Positions 49,550-60,849 of a DNA stretch of 64,000 nucleotides are shown here, one piece after another (position 1 is the first letter of the stretch; every line of letters starts with the position of its first letter). The notes under the pieces were generated by a model, which saw only the letters and a list, made by a program, of their open reading frames with translations, ran no database searches and was not told the origin of the DNA. Made by a program: the position numbers and the translations under genes. Source of the DNA: Marasmius tenuissimus (Eukaryota; Basidiomycota; Agaricomycetes; Agaricales; Marasmiaceae); NCBI GenBank assembly GCA_029532415.1, contig JAQOTA010000055.1, forward strand, positions 1-64,000, written 5' to 3'.

Positions 49550-49868
49550 GGAATGTAAACCCAGTGTTGTCAGAGTCAGTCAATGGGACTGTCTGATTGA
49601 CCGAAAAAGCTTGACTTAGTCAGTATTGACTGGTCAGTCAATTGAAGGTCAATCAGTCAATGCCTATTTAGGCCGCTGTCGTCAGCCCAACGATGTCTGA
49701 TTTCAAATCGAAGTTGAACATGAACACGAGGCACTGTGCTGACCTCGAGGCTTGATAGTCAATTGACTATTGACTGACTTACTGACCATTGCCCAATTAC
49801 TGACTTTTTTGACTTGACTGGTAATACTCGGTAACTGCCAACACGGTGTAAACCAGTTCAGGACCGGT
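49550..49868. repeat. TGACT-rich insertion 2 in the T2 3' flank
   Basis: About 320 bp absent from the matching T3 flank. It is packed with TGACT/AGTCA words on both strands and includes the perfect 16-bp palindrome ATAGTCAATTGACTAT at 49,755-49,770. Left and right halves look roughly like inverted versions of each other. It could be a small foldback (MITE-like) element; no protein is coded. Confidence 0.45.
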
Positions 49869-50118
49869 TTGCCGGGGTAAATGCGATCCGACACCGGCGG
49901 AGTACACCGAGATAAGATGATATGAGATCGGATTGGATTTTGAACCCACACGGAAGGACTGCGCATGCTCGTTGCTTTAGCATGAATTACTCACAGCGAG
50001 CAGCTACCAGAACGACTGTCGCGAATTACATTATGATTTAGCCAGTATGGTACGCCGCAAGAACCGAAGAAATGATAGTATGACAACGGAAAGTTTCGAG
50101 ATCCACGACGTACAAGGC

Positions 50119-52318
50119 TCAAACATGATTGTTCTCAGCCTTCTCCACAGAACCCTCTCTCTCGACCTTTCCCTGCACTTCGCCGGCATTCAAATGCCTT
50201 CTGTAGGCGCGAGACGTCCTTGGGGTACTGTCCTGATACATCTGGTCGATCTGTTCCAGAGACAGTCCTTTCGTCTACGGTATTTACACAAAATGAGTTT
50301 CGGTCCTAGTATTCCGTGCGAATTCGCATATTCCGACTCACCTCGGGGATACAGAAATACGTGAACACAACGCAACACGCGCAGGTTGACCCCCAGATAA
50401 AGAAGACCTTCTGCTCGAGTCCGGCGCTACCAGGTTCGGTGTTTACGAGGTACGGGGCTAAGGGAAGGGCGAGGTCATTTCACACTGGCATCGAGAGTCG
50501 AGGGACTACGTACTGGCAAAACTAAGCGCCCAGTTCCACAACCAGTTACTGGCGGTTGAGAGCGACATCGCCTTGGCACGGACTTGCAGCGGAAAAATTT
50601 CACCGGTGACGACCCAGGCAATAGGACCCCATGTACTTGCGAAGAAACCCTAGTTCAAAGAGAACTGAGCGTCACAGGTGCATGAAGTGAAACAAGGACC
50701 TTACGATGTATATGCACACAAAAGCAACGAGGACTTTCTGGCCGGCGGTATTGGAATCGCTGACTGTGACACCTACGATCCCGACGATGAACTCGCAGAT
50801 GCACATGCCTACGGCACCCCAGAGTAGAAGAGTGCGCCTTCCAAACTTCTCAACGCCATAGATTCCCGGGATGGTCATACCTACGTTCACCACATTGATG
50901 GCGATAGTAATCAGGAAAGGGTTCCCAACGCGAGCCCTCTCGAAAAAAGTCGTGCCGTAGTAGATGATGAAGTTGACTATAGAGAACGAGACGAATGTTA
51001 AGAACTTCGCTAGATCAAACAATCCTCCTCATACGTACTTCCGGTTAGCTGTTGCCAAGCTTGTAGAGCGATTCCCGTCCATGTCCGGAACGCGATCTTG
51101 TTTGTACCAGGCCTAAAGCAATCGATGTAAGAGCTTTCGCCGAGTGCTCTTTCAGCCTCAAGATTGACCCGGATGGCTCTTATCTCCTCTTGTACGACAG
51201 GATCATCGGGACGTAACCCAAGCAGACGTCCCATAGAGACAGCTGCTGCATCGATTTTGTCCTTCTTTATAAGGTAACGAGGTGACTGAAAGAAGCATAC
51301 GGGTCAGTACACCCACAAAATTATAAGTGAGATAAAATAAGGCTACCTCTGGTAGGCATGCCATGCCCGCGGCAAGAATGAATCCCCAGATGAGTTGAAT
51401 GGAGGTCGGAATTCGCCAGGCTGAGTGATTAGGGTTGTTCTTCGTCGCATTGTTGAAAATCGATGCCAAAAGAATACCAATAGTGATTGCCCATTGATAT
51501 AGAGCCACAACGGAGCCCCTGATCCATTTTGGCGCACTGAGCCACGTTGGATGGTACATCAGTCAGCAGGAATCGACGGCGAGGACGATATAGGCTCGTA
51601 CCACTCAGACTGGTACATTGGAACCAAGCAGGATACGAGCCCTACACCCAACCCAGCAAAAACTCGGCCTACAACCTTTATCATGGTAATGTGAGCTGTT
51701 GTACGATGGAGGATAAACATGAGTGACGCACGAAGAGTGCCTTTTCCGTAGCAGCTGTCTGCATCGCAACTCCGATCGCAAACACCAGACACGCGAACAC
51801 AACTCCCTAAGCGGAACGGGCGTGTGAGTTCATATCTTCTCAATGGGAAACTCTGAGTAGAGATCTTTACCCATTTACGACCTAGGACATCTAGTTTTCG
51901 GACGATGGTTTCACTTAGCCACGCATCGAGCCTCAAAAGACCTTCGAGAACTCACCTGCCACAGGAGCTCCAAGAAGGGCGCCAAAAAATGTGCCAGCAG
52001 ACAAGATCGATACGATGAGCGACTCCTCCGAGCTGCTGATGAAATATGAACCATTTGGGTCTCCGTTCTCCGGAGGGTGGCCAAACGTCTGCAGCCAGTC
52101 TGGCATGACCTTGATACCACTGATAGTGCCCGTATCATACCCGAATAGGATACCACCAAAGGCTGCGAAGCATGTCATCAAGATACCGGCCATCTTGTTC
52201 TACGAGATATAGACAGAGTCAATGGGGGGGGGGGAAAACTTGGGAAGGAAACTGGCAAAGGCACCTTCGGGGCATTAGCACCAATACCTTCGCCTGTTGC
52301 TGCTGGTCCTCCAGCCAT
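50119..52318 (-). CDS. MFS hexose transporter T2
   Basis: Sugar porter family member with all family motifs intact after splicing: MAGGPAATGEGIGANAPK start, GILFGYDTGTISGI, GRKWG, GRVFAGLGVGLVSCLVPMYQSE, LPE|SPRYLIKK, QAWQQLTG, NFIIYYGTTFFERA, GVEKFGRRTLLLWG, IPE|TKGLSLEQIDQMYQ. The hydrophilic tail ends VEKAENNHV. It is closest to T3: exon 2 is almost identical in DNA, while other exons differ more. Promoter-side sequence for about 400 bp is also shared with T3. Predicted location is the plasma membrane; substrate unknown but probably a hexose. Confidence 0.9.
52224..52234. repeat. 11-G homopolymer in T2 intron 1
   Basis: G tract in the short intron after exon 1 of T2. It is a likely site of length variation or sequencing error and does not touch the coding frame. 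Confidence 0.8.
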
Positions 52319-52424
52319 TTTCTTTGTTCGACGGGTAGCGAGCGTTGAACGCTGAAAAGGCGTAGGCGGGGGAAATGAGGGGGATGAACCTCCGATGGGA
52401 AATCAAGAAACACGCATCCTTGAT

Positions 52425-52434
52425 CCTTTTTATA
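52425..52434 (-). promoter_or_regulatory. TATA box of T2
   Basis: TATAAAAAGG on the minus strand, about 110 bp upstream of the T2 start. The same ten bases stand upstream of T3. Confidence 0.6.
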
Positions 52435-52924
52435 CACCCAGCTGCGTCTCTGCGCCCTTTTCGGGGTTTCGCAATTGGCTGGCGCGGCCACTAATAGGTG
52501 AATACGACGAAAATACTGTCATATAGCCGGCTTCGAGGTGGTGGGTACCAGCACAAGAATGGACATTTTGATCCGAACGCAACTTTGAATCTCTCGTCGG
52601 GCAACGTTACAGTCCTGATATGCGTCTGGAATTGATAATATGGAAATGCACGGACCTACGAGGCCGTAGAAAGGATTTGTGGGGCACAATGAAGCCTTGT
52701 CCGCTACGACTCGAGCCCCGCGGGGAACCGTCATGACCCTAAGAATAGATCGCATCCACATCAGCGTACGTACGCAGAACTGGCTTGGCACAGATGACAA
52801 CGGTCTGAGTACTCCGCTCAAGCCCATGAAAGAGCGGTTAGAAAGGACTAGAGGATGTAAGCTGGGCTGCACCTAAAAATGATTTTGAACCGCGCTGGCC
52901 GTGTAGCACCAGAAAATGTGTACA

Positions 52925-53110
52925 TAGTATCTGACAGATCATGAGCAATTGCAGCGTTTGTGAGGGTACACGAGCAGGTGGGGTTGATACGAGCGCTCCT
53001 GAGCAGCCGGGCTGTGCATGAGCGCTTGTGAGCAGCTGTGAGGCTCAGGCTGGTTCATAACCGTTCACGAGCATCTCTGAGGCTCACAGCCACCTCATGA
53101 ATGCTCAAAA
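52925..53110. repeat. GAGC-rich repeat, left copy
   Basis: Repeated (C/T)GTGAGCAGC, GAGGCTCA and TTCACGAGC words. The order TTGTGAGCAGC, GAGGCTCA, CAT(A/G)ACCG(T/C)TCACGAGC is shared directly with 54,433-54,475. Confidence 0.6.
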
Positions 53111-54340
53111 ACCTGCTTGAGTCTCAAAATTGCTCCATGGCCCATCAAGAGTCCTAGAGGCCAATTTAGAAATGAACTGGCACTTGAATTCTTCCCGGGG
53201 GCTAGACAAAATGGAGATCGCGTGGTCTTGTCATGGGTACGCGAACCAAACAAACACCTCGTCCCACTCTTGAACCGCAACCACGATCAGTATCTCGCCG
53301 TCATAGTCAGCATCGTTCAAGCCCACACCATTCTCGTTCTTATGCCACAAAGAAGCATCTATCAGTGTCCACCATCTGCGACAAGAGGCTAACTGGAGAA
53401 GTCCATGGAGTAGGCAGTAGTTCTATCTTGGTATGTTGTTGGGCGCGCTTCTTTTTTTCTTTTGCACATGCTTAGTAGCCTTCTTTCGAACGCCAGCTTC
53501 ATCGCGTGTGACCGAGTCATTATTTCTTCTCTTAGGTGACTGCCATACCGTTGGCCAGTGTCAAGTCTACCTGAATACAAAATAATCACTGTCTGCATGA
53601 TATCTCCTGGTGCTTTGAGGACGGAAGAACACTTGGCTGCAAAGCTTAGAGCTTAAAGGCAAGGGTCAACATTTCTACTGGAGAAAAACGTATGCCTATC
53701 CTTCTGCTCTCCTCTCTTTCAACTAACCTTTTTCTTTTCAGGACTACTGTGACTCAGTATAGCGAACTGGACTTCTGGACGTGCACTTCGGAGAACGTGA
53801 TCAAGCTTTCAGGTCCGTGCGCAATCAACGTCATGATGAAGCTCGCGGGCTGAAATTGCTCAATTTAGGCAAGAGAAAAGACCGGCGCACGGACCATCCT
53901 CAAGCATATAAATACCTGGCAATCCCCCCACATTCCATCCCCACCCCCACCTCAGACGCTCCTCACTACCAACCGCTCTCAGTGACCCCTTGAAGGCATA
54001 TCACTATCGGAGGTATGTTTCAAAGGTGTCCCCGTCCCGCCAATGTTGCTGACAATGGCAATGACCTAGTAGCGCCCGTATCGCCCCTGTAGCCTACGCT
54101 GCCCACACAACGGCCGAGATAACAGCGGTTTTGGCAGTGGTTTGGCGGGGCTTCTTGATGAGAACAGAGGGCATGGACCGGTCAATTTATGCGTAGTTCA
54201 ATCACTGTCTATCATGATGTATGTATTCTGGTAATCTATTTCTATGTACTCGTTATATTGCTACGAAATGATTATTTTTTTTTTCTTCTCTTTCCCGACG
54301 TGTTCATGTGCGATTATGAAACCCGTGAAACTCATGATTG
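53111..54340. other. Spacer between GAGC repeats, with an orphan core promoter
   Basis: No coding gene is supported. Near 53,905-53,985 there is a TATA-like CATATAAATACC followed by C-rich sequence and CTCACTACC. This resembles the TATA and leader layout of the neighbouring transporter promoters, but it faces the plus strand and has no long frame after it. It may be the remnant of a lost gene start. Confidence 0.3.
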
Positions 54341-54344
54341 CTCA

Positions 54345-54510
54345 TTAAGTCTGGTTTGCTCATGAGCACCGTGAGCCTCGCAGTGCTCACGAGTGCACAT
54401 GAAAAACAAGGTGTCCCATATGCACTTGTGAGCAGCCCCGAGGCTCACAGTGCTCATGACCGCTCACGAGCGATTAGGGCGTTCGTGAGCGATCAGAAAC
54501 TATGGACTCT
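54345..54510. repeat. GAGC-rich repeat, right copy
   Basis: Direct-repeat partner of 52,925-53,110, with CTCATGAGC, GTGAGCCTCGC, TGTGAGCAGC and CTCACGAGCG words. The pair encloses 1.2 kb. Confidence 0.6.
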
Positions 54511-54579
54511 TGTTCTGGTGCTATGATGCGATCCCACCTTTAGTTGAAGCTTGAATACTTCCGCCGAAAAATTCAGGGA

Positions 54580-54690
54580 CCCAGCCAAGACTTCCGTGTA
54601 GTCGTTTATGTATCCACATTACGCGTCCTGCTGCAGCGACATCATGGCGTTGGGTGGAAACACATGAAAAATGCTGAAGACTGCAGCTGG
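54580..54690. repeat. Transporter-flank repeat, right copy
   Basis: Matches 49,145-49,255. Here it continues without interruption into the T3 3' flank and so gives the uninserted reference state. Confidence 0.6.
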
Positions 54691-54929
54691 AGGGACCTCA
54701 TGGAGGAGGAAAGGAGACTTGCCGCGGTAAATATGAATCCGACAGAATGAGATAAGATGAGATTAGATTGACTATCAGCACACAAAAAGGTGGCTCACTG
54801 AATCACTCATAGACGTGGCTACCGGAACGACCGTCGCAGATTCAACAATGCGCTACATCACACGAAAAGAAAAGACAACATGATGACAGGAAACCTCGAT
54901 ATCCGCTACGTACTTCTCCAAGACTGGGC

Positions 54930-57131
54930 TCAAACATGTTCGCTCTCAGGCTTCTCCACAGAATCGTCCCTCTCAACCTTTTCCTGCCCATCGCCAGCAA
55001 ATAGACGTCTTCTGTAGGCGTGGGATGTCCTCGGAGTACTGTCCCGGTACATTTGGTCAATCTGTTCCAGAGAGAGCCCTTTCGTCTAGGAAGGGGGCGC
55101 AAAGTTATATTTCAGTATTCCAAACGATAGAACGCACGATCGCACAATTCAACTGACCTCGGGGATACAGAAATACGTGAAAATAACGCAGCATGCGCAA
55201 GTTGAGCCCCAAATGAAGAACACTTTCTGCTCGAGTCCGGCGCTGCCAGGTTCGGTGTTCACAAGGAACGGGGCTAGAGAGACGATTAGTGAGTCCGGAT
55301 CGGCATCGAGAATCATGGGCTACACACTAGCAAAACCGAGCGCCCAGTTCCATAGCCAGTTGCTGGCGGTGGAGAGTGACATTGCTTTGGCACGAACTTG
55401 CAGTGGGAAAATTTCACCAGTAACGACCCAGGCGATAGGACCCCATGTACTCGCAAAGAAGCCCTGGTATGTTGAAAAATCGTTAGTTTGGAATTACATG
55501 GGCACAGAATAAACTAAGGACCACTCACGATGTAAATGCACACGAACGCGATGAGGACTTTCTGGCCGGCGGTATTGGAATCGCTGACTGTGACACCCAC
55601 AATGCCAACGATGAACTCGCAGATGCACATGCCTACGGCACCCCAAAGTAGAAGAGTGCGCCTTCCAAACCTCTCGACGCCATAAATTCCCGGAATGGTC
55701 ATACCAACGTTCACCACGTTGATGGCGATGGTGGTCAAGAAAGCATTACTGATGCCGGCCCTTTGGAAGAAAGTCGTGCCGTAGTAGATGATAAAGTTGA
55801 CTAGAAAGAGGGAGGCAAAATCTGAGAACTTTATCATACAAGTCACTCGAAATGAGATGCGTACTTCCAGTTAGCTGCTGCCAGCCTTGCAGAGCGATTC
55901 CCGTCCATGTTCGAAAAGCGATCTTATTCGTACTAGGCCTGAAACAATCGACATAGGAGCTCTCACCGAGGGCCCTTTCAGCCTCAAGATTGACTCGAAT
56001 GACTCGAATTTCCTCTTGGACGATAGGATCCTCGGGACGCAACCCAAGCAGCCGTCCCATGGAGACTGCGGCAGCATCGATCTTTTCCTTCTTGATGAGG
56101 TAACGAGGTGACTAGAAGGAGCGCACAAGTCAGTACTTGCTTCTGCGCATCTGGAAAGATAAGTAGTGAACAGGGTTACCTCTGGTAGACATGCCATACC
56201 CACGGCAAGAACGAATCCCCAGATGAACTGGATGGCCGTTGGAATTCGCCACGCCGAGTGATTAGGTCTGTTCTGCGTCGCATTATTGAAAATCGATGCT
56301 AAAAGGATCCCAATGGTGATCGCCCATTGATATAAAGCTACAACGGATCCCCTAATCCATTTCGGTGCACTAATAAATCACGATTGAAAGTCAGCAGGTA
56401 TTGATAGCAAGGAAACACAGGTTCATACCACTCGGACTGATACATTGGAACTAGGCAGGAAACGAGTCCTACGCCTAAACCAGCAAAAACCCGTCCCACG
56501 ACCTTGGTTTGGTTATGTGAGCTGCTATATCAGTGGAAATAGAAGGAACGTACGAAGAGGGCCTTTTCGGTGGCAGCTGTCTGCATCGCAACACCAATGG
56601 CAAAAACCAGACATGCGAAAACGACACCCTGAGTGAGAAGGAGATATGAGCTCGTACTTTCTCCCCGGTAGGCTGAGGAGTTGAGCGGAAGGTCCTTACC
56701 CATTTACGACCTATGGTATCTGATATTCGGATGATAATCTCGTTAGACGTCCATCAATCGAAAGACCTATGAGTTAGCCTTACCTGCCACAGGAGCTCCA
56801 AGAAGGGCGCCAAAAAATGTGCCAGCAGACAAGATCGATACGATGAGCGACTCCTCCGAGCTGCTGATGAAATATGAACCGTTTGGGTCTCCGTTCTCCG
56901 GAGGGTGGCCAAACGTCCGCAGCCAGTCTTGCATGACCTTGATACCACTGATAGTGCCCGTATCATATCCAAACAGGATACCACCAAAGGCTGCAAAGCA
57001 TGTCATCAAGATACCAGCCATTTTGTTCTACGAGAGGTGAGCGGAGTTGAACTGGGCAGACAAGATAGCTGAAGTACCTTCGGGGCATTAGCACCAATGC
57101 CTTCGCCTGTCGCTACTGGTCCTCCAGCCAT
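54930..57131 (-). CDS. MFS hexose transporter T3
   Basis: Sugar porter family, intact after splicing: MAGGPVATGEGIGANAPK, GILFGYDTGTISGI, GRVFAGLGVGLVSCLVPMYQSE, LPE|SPRYLIKKEKIDAAAVS, QGWQQLTG (T1, T2 and T4 have A instead of the first G), NFIIYYGTTFFQRAGI, GVERFGRRTLLLWG, IPE|TKGLSLEQIDQMYRD, and tail VEKPESEHV. It is the tandem partner of T2; exon 2 (56,785-57,020) shares a run of more than 90 identical bases with T2. The small substitutions around helices 7-8 might change affinity, but this cannot be judged from sequence alone. Confidence 0.9.
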
Positions 57132-57222
57132 TTTTGCTGATCAAAAGGTGGCCAGGTAAAAGCGGAGGGGAAGTGGGGGGAATAAACCTCTCACGAGGGA
57201 GAAAAAACTACACGCCCCGACA

Positions 57223-57232
57223 CCTTTTTATA
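57223..57232 (-). promoter_or_regulatory. TATA box of T3
   Basis: TATAAAAAGG on the minus strand, about 95 bp upstream of the T3 start. Confidence 0.6.
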
Positions 57233-57585
57233 GACCCCAAGTTTGTCTCTGCGTCCTCCTTGGAGCTTCAACTGGTTCTCGTGGCCCATTCGTGAATGTG
57301 ACGAAGACACGGTACCATTCTGTAAATCCAAGGGAGGCTTTAACCTTTGAGGCGCTCGAAAGTCCCACACAAAAATAGTCCGCAGCTCGGTCAACGCGTC
57401 TTTAACCTCTACGAATTGAGCCCCGTGGGGAATTATTATCCTGGTATATCGTTGCGCATAGAGTCGGTCAGAAGTGCCTAGCACAGACAAAAATGCTCTG
57501 AGAACGCGAGGACCTGTGAGATTCAGGAAAAACAAACGGATTACGCGAAAACTTACCTTGGAGCAATGCCAGCATTGATGTGAGC

Positions 57586-58168
57586 CTATGTCTTCTTAGT
57601 TCGTCTACGCGTCCCTCTGAGGCTTCGATCCATGTTCGTACTTGGCGTAATGAGAAAACTGCCGCCACGTAGACGACAAGAAAGGCTTCGATCCGTTGGA
57701 TAATGATGGTCCCACACAAAAAATAGGCATTGAGCTTGATCCAACACAGTTAACATTTCGTGGGTAAATCTTGGTATGTCGTGCAGCGGGCTAGCTGGGA
57801 GAGAACGCACGAATCCGGGGCGTACAAAGGCAGTAGGAAAGTTGAAGAGCACAGTGTCGATGTCGCTTTTCATGTATTCCACCTCAACTGAGTTGATTCG
57901 AACTGAGCCTAGGGGTCGTCCACCCAAAAATAATTCTTCCATACCTGCTGACCATCATCATCAGATCCAAACCGACGCCAATTTCCACCGAAAATAACCT
58001 GGACATCAGCCCTGTCTGGGAACAAGCGGAAACTCTGGACTCGGAACGTTGAAACAAGGGGCGTTTCAAAGATTGAATATGGTGGGAAACGGACCTTATG
58101 GAAGTGGCGACAAGAAATGTCGATCGCAAACGCGGAGGACACCTCGTTCCGGGGAAGCGTGTGAACAA
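57586..58168 (-). CDS. Hypothetical protein between T3 and T4 (uncertain)
   Basis: Two neighbouring minus-strand open stretches look coding. The frame at 57,909-58,142 reads MSSAFAIDISCRHFHKVRFP and on to VQVIFGGNWRRFGSDDDG. The frame at 57,586-57,942 contains VEVEYMKSDIDTVLFNF and FTHEMLTVLDQAQCLFFVWD. A short intron (donor near 57,956, acceptor near 57,902) could join them, but the best frame-keeping donor, GTCAGC, is weak. I do not recognise the family. Part of the region overlaps sequence resembling the T2 upstream flank, so it may be a relic. Confidence 0.3.
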
Positions 58169-58599
58169 AAGGACGCGTGTCTCTGAATCAAAGTCAACAA
58201 CGAGGCAACTCCGCAGATCGGGATATCAGTAAATACCAAATACCCAAGTTGGCATCCTTGGGCGATGTTGTAGTACCCCTCACAACGCCCGTCGTGACTC
58301 GTTTCCCTATTAGCCGCGGTGCTGCATGCTGCACACTGTCAAGGATAGGAGGAGGAACCAATGGACTTCCTTACCGCGTCCGATGTCATTAAACCGGTGA
58401 TAACCAAGGCGATGAAAGCGGGAGAAGGAGTGGCAAAAGTGATTCTTGAACGATTAACTTGTTGAACTGGAAAATGATGCGTCGTGTTCATACAAGGGTA
58501 CGTAAAAAAACAAACGAAGAAAACAAAGGTAACGTAGGACCAAGAGACCCCAAAAGCCGGAGAAAGAAAGAGCTAAGTACTACCACCAATCTCACATTT
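58169..58599. other. 3' flank of T4, no gene recognised
   Basis: No domain, RNA gene or clear repeat is visible in this 430-bp stretch. Confidence 0.4.
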
Positions 58600-60731
58600 T
58601 TAGTTTCCCTTCTCCACGTCGCTTGCATGGTCCTCCTGGTGATGCATCGAAGGTCCTTTGCCAACAGCATCGGCGACGTGGATGTCTTCGGCAATGAGTT
58701 GTGCGCGGTATGCACCAGCGCGCCAGGGGTTGGTGTTCTGGTACATGAGATCGATTTGTTCGAGAGAAAGTCCCTTGGTCTAGAGAAGGAGAGCCTCATC
58801 AGCGAACGTACAGAATCCGGATATTACACAATAACGTACCTCGGGCACACAGATGAGAGTGAAGATAACACAGCAGAGACAGGTCGAACCCCAGATGAAG
58901 AACACCTTGGCTTCGAGACCAGCAGATCCTGCCTCCTTGTTGACGAGGTAGGGGGTAGCGTAACCGATAGCAAAGTTCCACAACCAGTTACTGGCAACAG
59001 ACAACGACATCGCTTTGGCACGGACTTGGAGAGGGAAGATCTCTCCAGTGATAACCCAAGCAATCGGTCCCCAGGTACTCGCGAAGCCCGCCTAAAGCGC
59101 GTCCAATGTGAGTTCCGAGACTGACAGGGGGTGGTGATTGAAAGGAGAACGTACGATGTAAATGCAGACGAATGCGATTAGAACCTTCTGACCGGCAATG
59201 TTGTTTACGGAGACAGTGACACCGACGATGGCGACGATGTACTCGCAAACACACATGAGGACGGCACCCCAAAGGAGGAGACTACGCCTTCCGAAACGCT
59301 CGACACCCCAAATTCCGGGTAAGGTCATGACCACGTTAACGACGTTGGTGATGATCGTGATAACGAAGGGGTTGGAGATACCAGAGTTCTTGAAGAAGGT
59401 CGTTCCGTAGTAGAAGATGAAGTTGACTAGTCAAGGGAGATTAAAACCGTAGCCTAATTCCATTGAGATGAGAAGACTTACTTCCGGTGAGCTAGAGATG
59501 AAGCGGCATTAGTGAATGTTCCAAAGCCAAAGCATCGTTGATGGGCTCACCTGCTGCCACGCTTGAATGAAGATACCGGTCAAAGTACGCAGAAGAATCT
59601 TGTTGTGGCCACTCCTGAAGCAGTCGATGTAGGAGCTTTCACCCATCGCCCTCTCCGCCTCCAAACTGGCACGGACATCGTTAATCTCAGCCTGAGTCTC
59701 AGCGTCGGAGGCGGACAATCCAGTGAGACGGGCAAGTGCCTTGGCGGCCTCGTCGTACTTGCCGCGCTTGATGTACCAACGGGGAGACTCGGGCAAGATC
59801 AACATACCACCGCCCAAAATAGCGGCCCATGCGAACTGGACAGCGGTGGGGATACGCCACGAGGAACGACCATCCCTGTTTTTGGTCGAGTTGTTGACAA
59901 TGGCAGCAAGAAGGAGACCGATCGTGATAGCCCATTGGTATAGCGAGACAACAGCACCTCGAATCCATTTCGGGGAACTAGAGGAAAAGAGGGAAGTCAT
60001 CATGCATCAGTTTCATCAATCCATCAACGGGAAGGGATTTCATAGAACCAATTGAACTTACCATTCAGACTGATACATGGGAATCAGACAGGATACGATA
60101 CCAACGCCCAAACCTGCAAAAACACGACCGACAACCTGGAAAATGGAGAGATTTGAATGTCAACGCGGGAAGGCGCATATCATGAAGATGTGATAACTTA
60201 CGAAGAGGGCGACGTGCATTGCAGCCGTTTGCATAGCCACACCGACTGCGAATACAAGACAGCCGACAATAACACCACCCTTTCTGCCAAGGAAATCTGG
60301 AGATCGGAGTATGAGCATGGGTCGAGTTGAGTGGAGAAACATGTTGAATTAGACTAACCTCCAAGCGGGGCGCCAAGGAGAGCACCAAAGAAAGTACCCG
60401 CGCTCAGGATCGAGACGATGAGAGACTCGCGACTTGAACTGATAGTGTAGGGGCCGGCTTCTGGGTCAATACCGAACTGTGGGTTGGGGGTACCGAATAT
60501 GGAGAGCCAGTTGTCCATCTCTTTCACTCCGCTAATAACACCAGTATCATAACCGAACAGGATACCAGCGAAGGCTGCGAAGCAGACCATCACAATCCCA
60601 GCAAACTTGTTCTAGATCGTTGACGACGTTAGGAATGCGGGGAAATTTGCAAACAAGAGAGGAGAGAGAGAACATACCTTTGGTGCATTGGCTCCAATGC
60701 CACCTCCAGTTGCAACCGCTCCGCCTGCCAT
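58600..60731 (-). CDS. MFS hexose transporter T4
   Basis: Sugar porter family and the most distinct member of the array. It starts MAGGAVATGGGIGANAPK, then NKFAGIVMVCFAAFAG, GILFGYDTGVISGV and LPESPRWYIKRGKYDEAAKA, where LPESPR is not interrupted by an intron, unlike in T1-T3. Next come QAWQQ|LTG|INFIFYYGTTFF, GVERFGRRSLLLWG, GPIAWVITGEIFPLQVRAKA and VPE|TKGLSLEQIDLMYQN. The tail is longer and His/Asp rich (HHQEDHASDVEKGN). The QQLTG motif of helix 7 is coded across a 10-nt microexon at 59,482-59,491. Its closer match to the common fungal consensus suggests T4 is the oldest, housekeeping member, which is inference. Confidence 0.92.
59482..59491 (-). other. 10-nt microexon of T4
   Basis: On the minus strand CTCACCGGAA is flanked by CTCTAG before and GTAAGT after. 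It codes LTG plus the first base of the Ile codon. T1-T3 have these bases in one uninterrupted exon. Confidence 0.8.
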
Positions 60732-60820
60732 ATTGTTGAGTAAATAGCAAGGGTAAGTGGGGGAGAGGAGGAGGTGAGAGGGAGAGTTGAAAGTAGAAAA
60801 ATTAGCGAAATCAACGAGGG

Positions 60821-60827
60821 TTTTATA
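60821..60827 (-). promoter_or_regulatory. TATA box of T4
   Basis: TATAAAA on the minus strand, about 90 bp upstream of the T4 start. Confidence 0.6.
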
Positions 60828-60849
60828 CCGAAATTTCATACCGGCATCC

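Noticed and set aside
58459..59124. 221-codon plus frame opposite T4
   Set aside because: It is antisense of T4 exons and introns; the family motifs lie on the minus strand.
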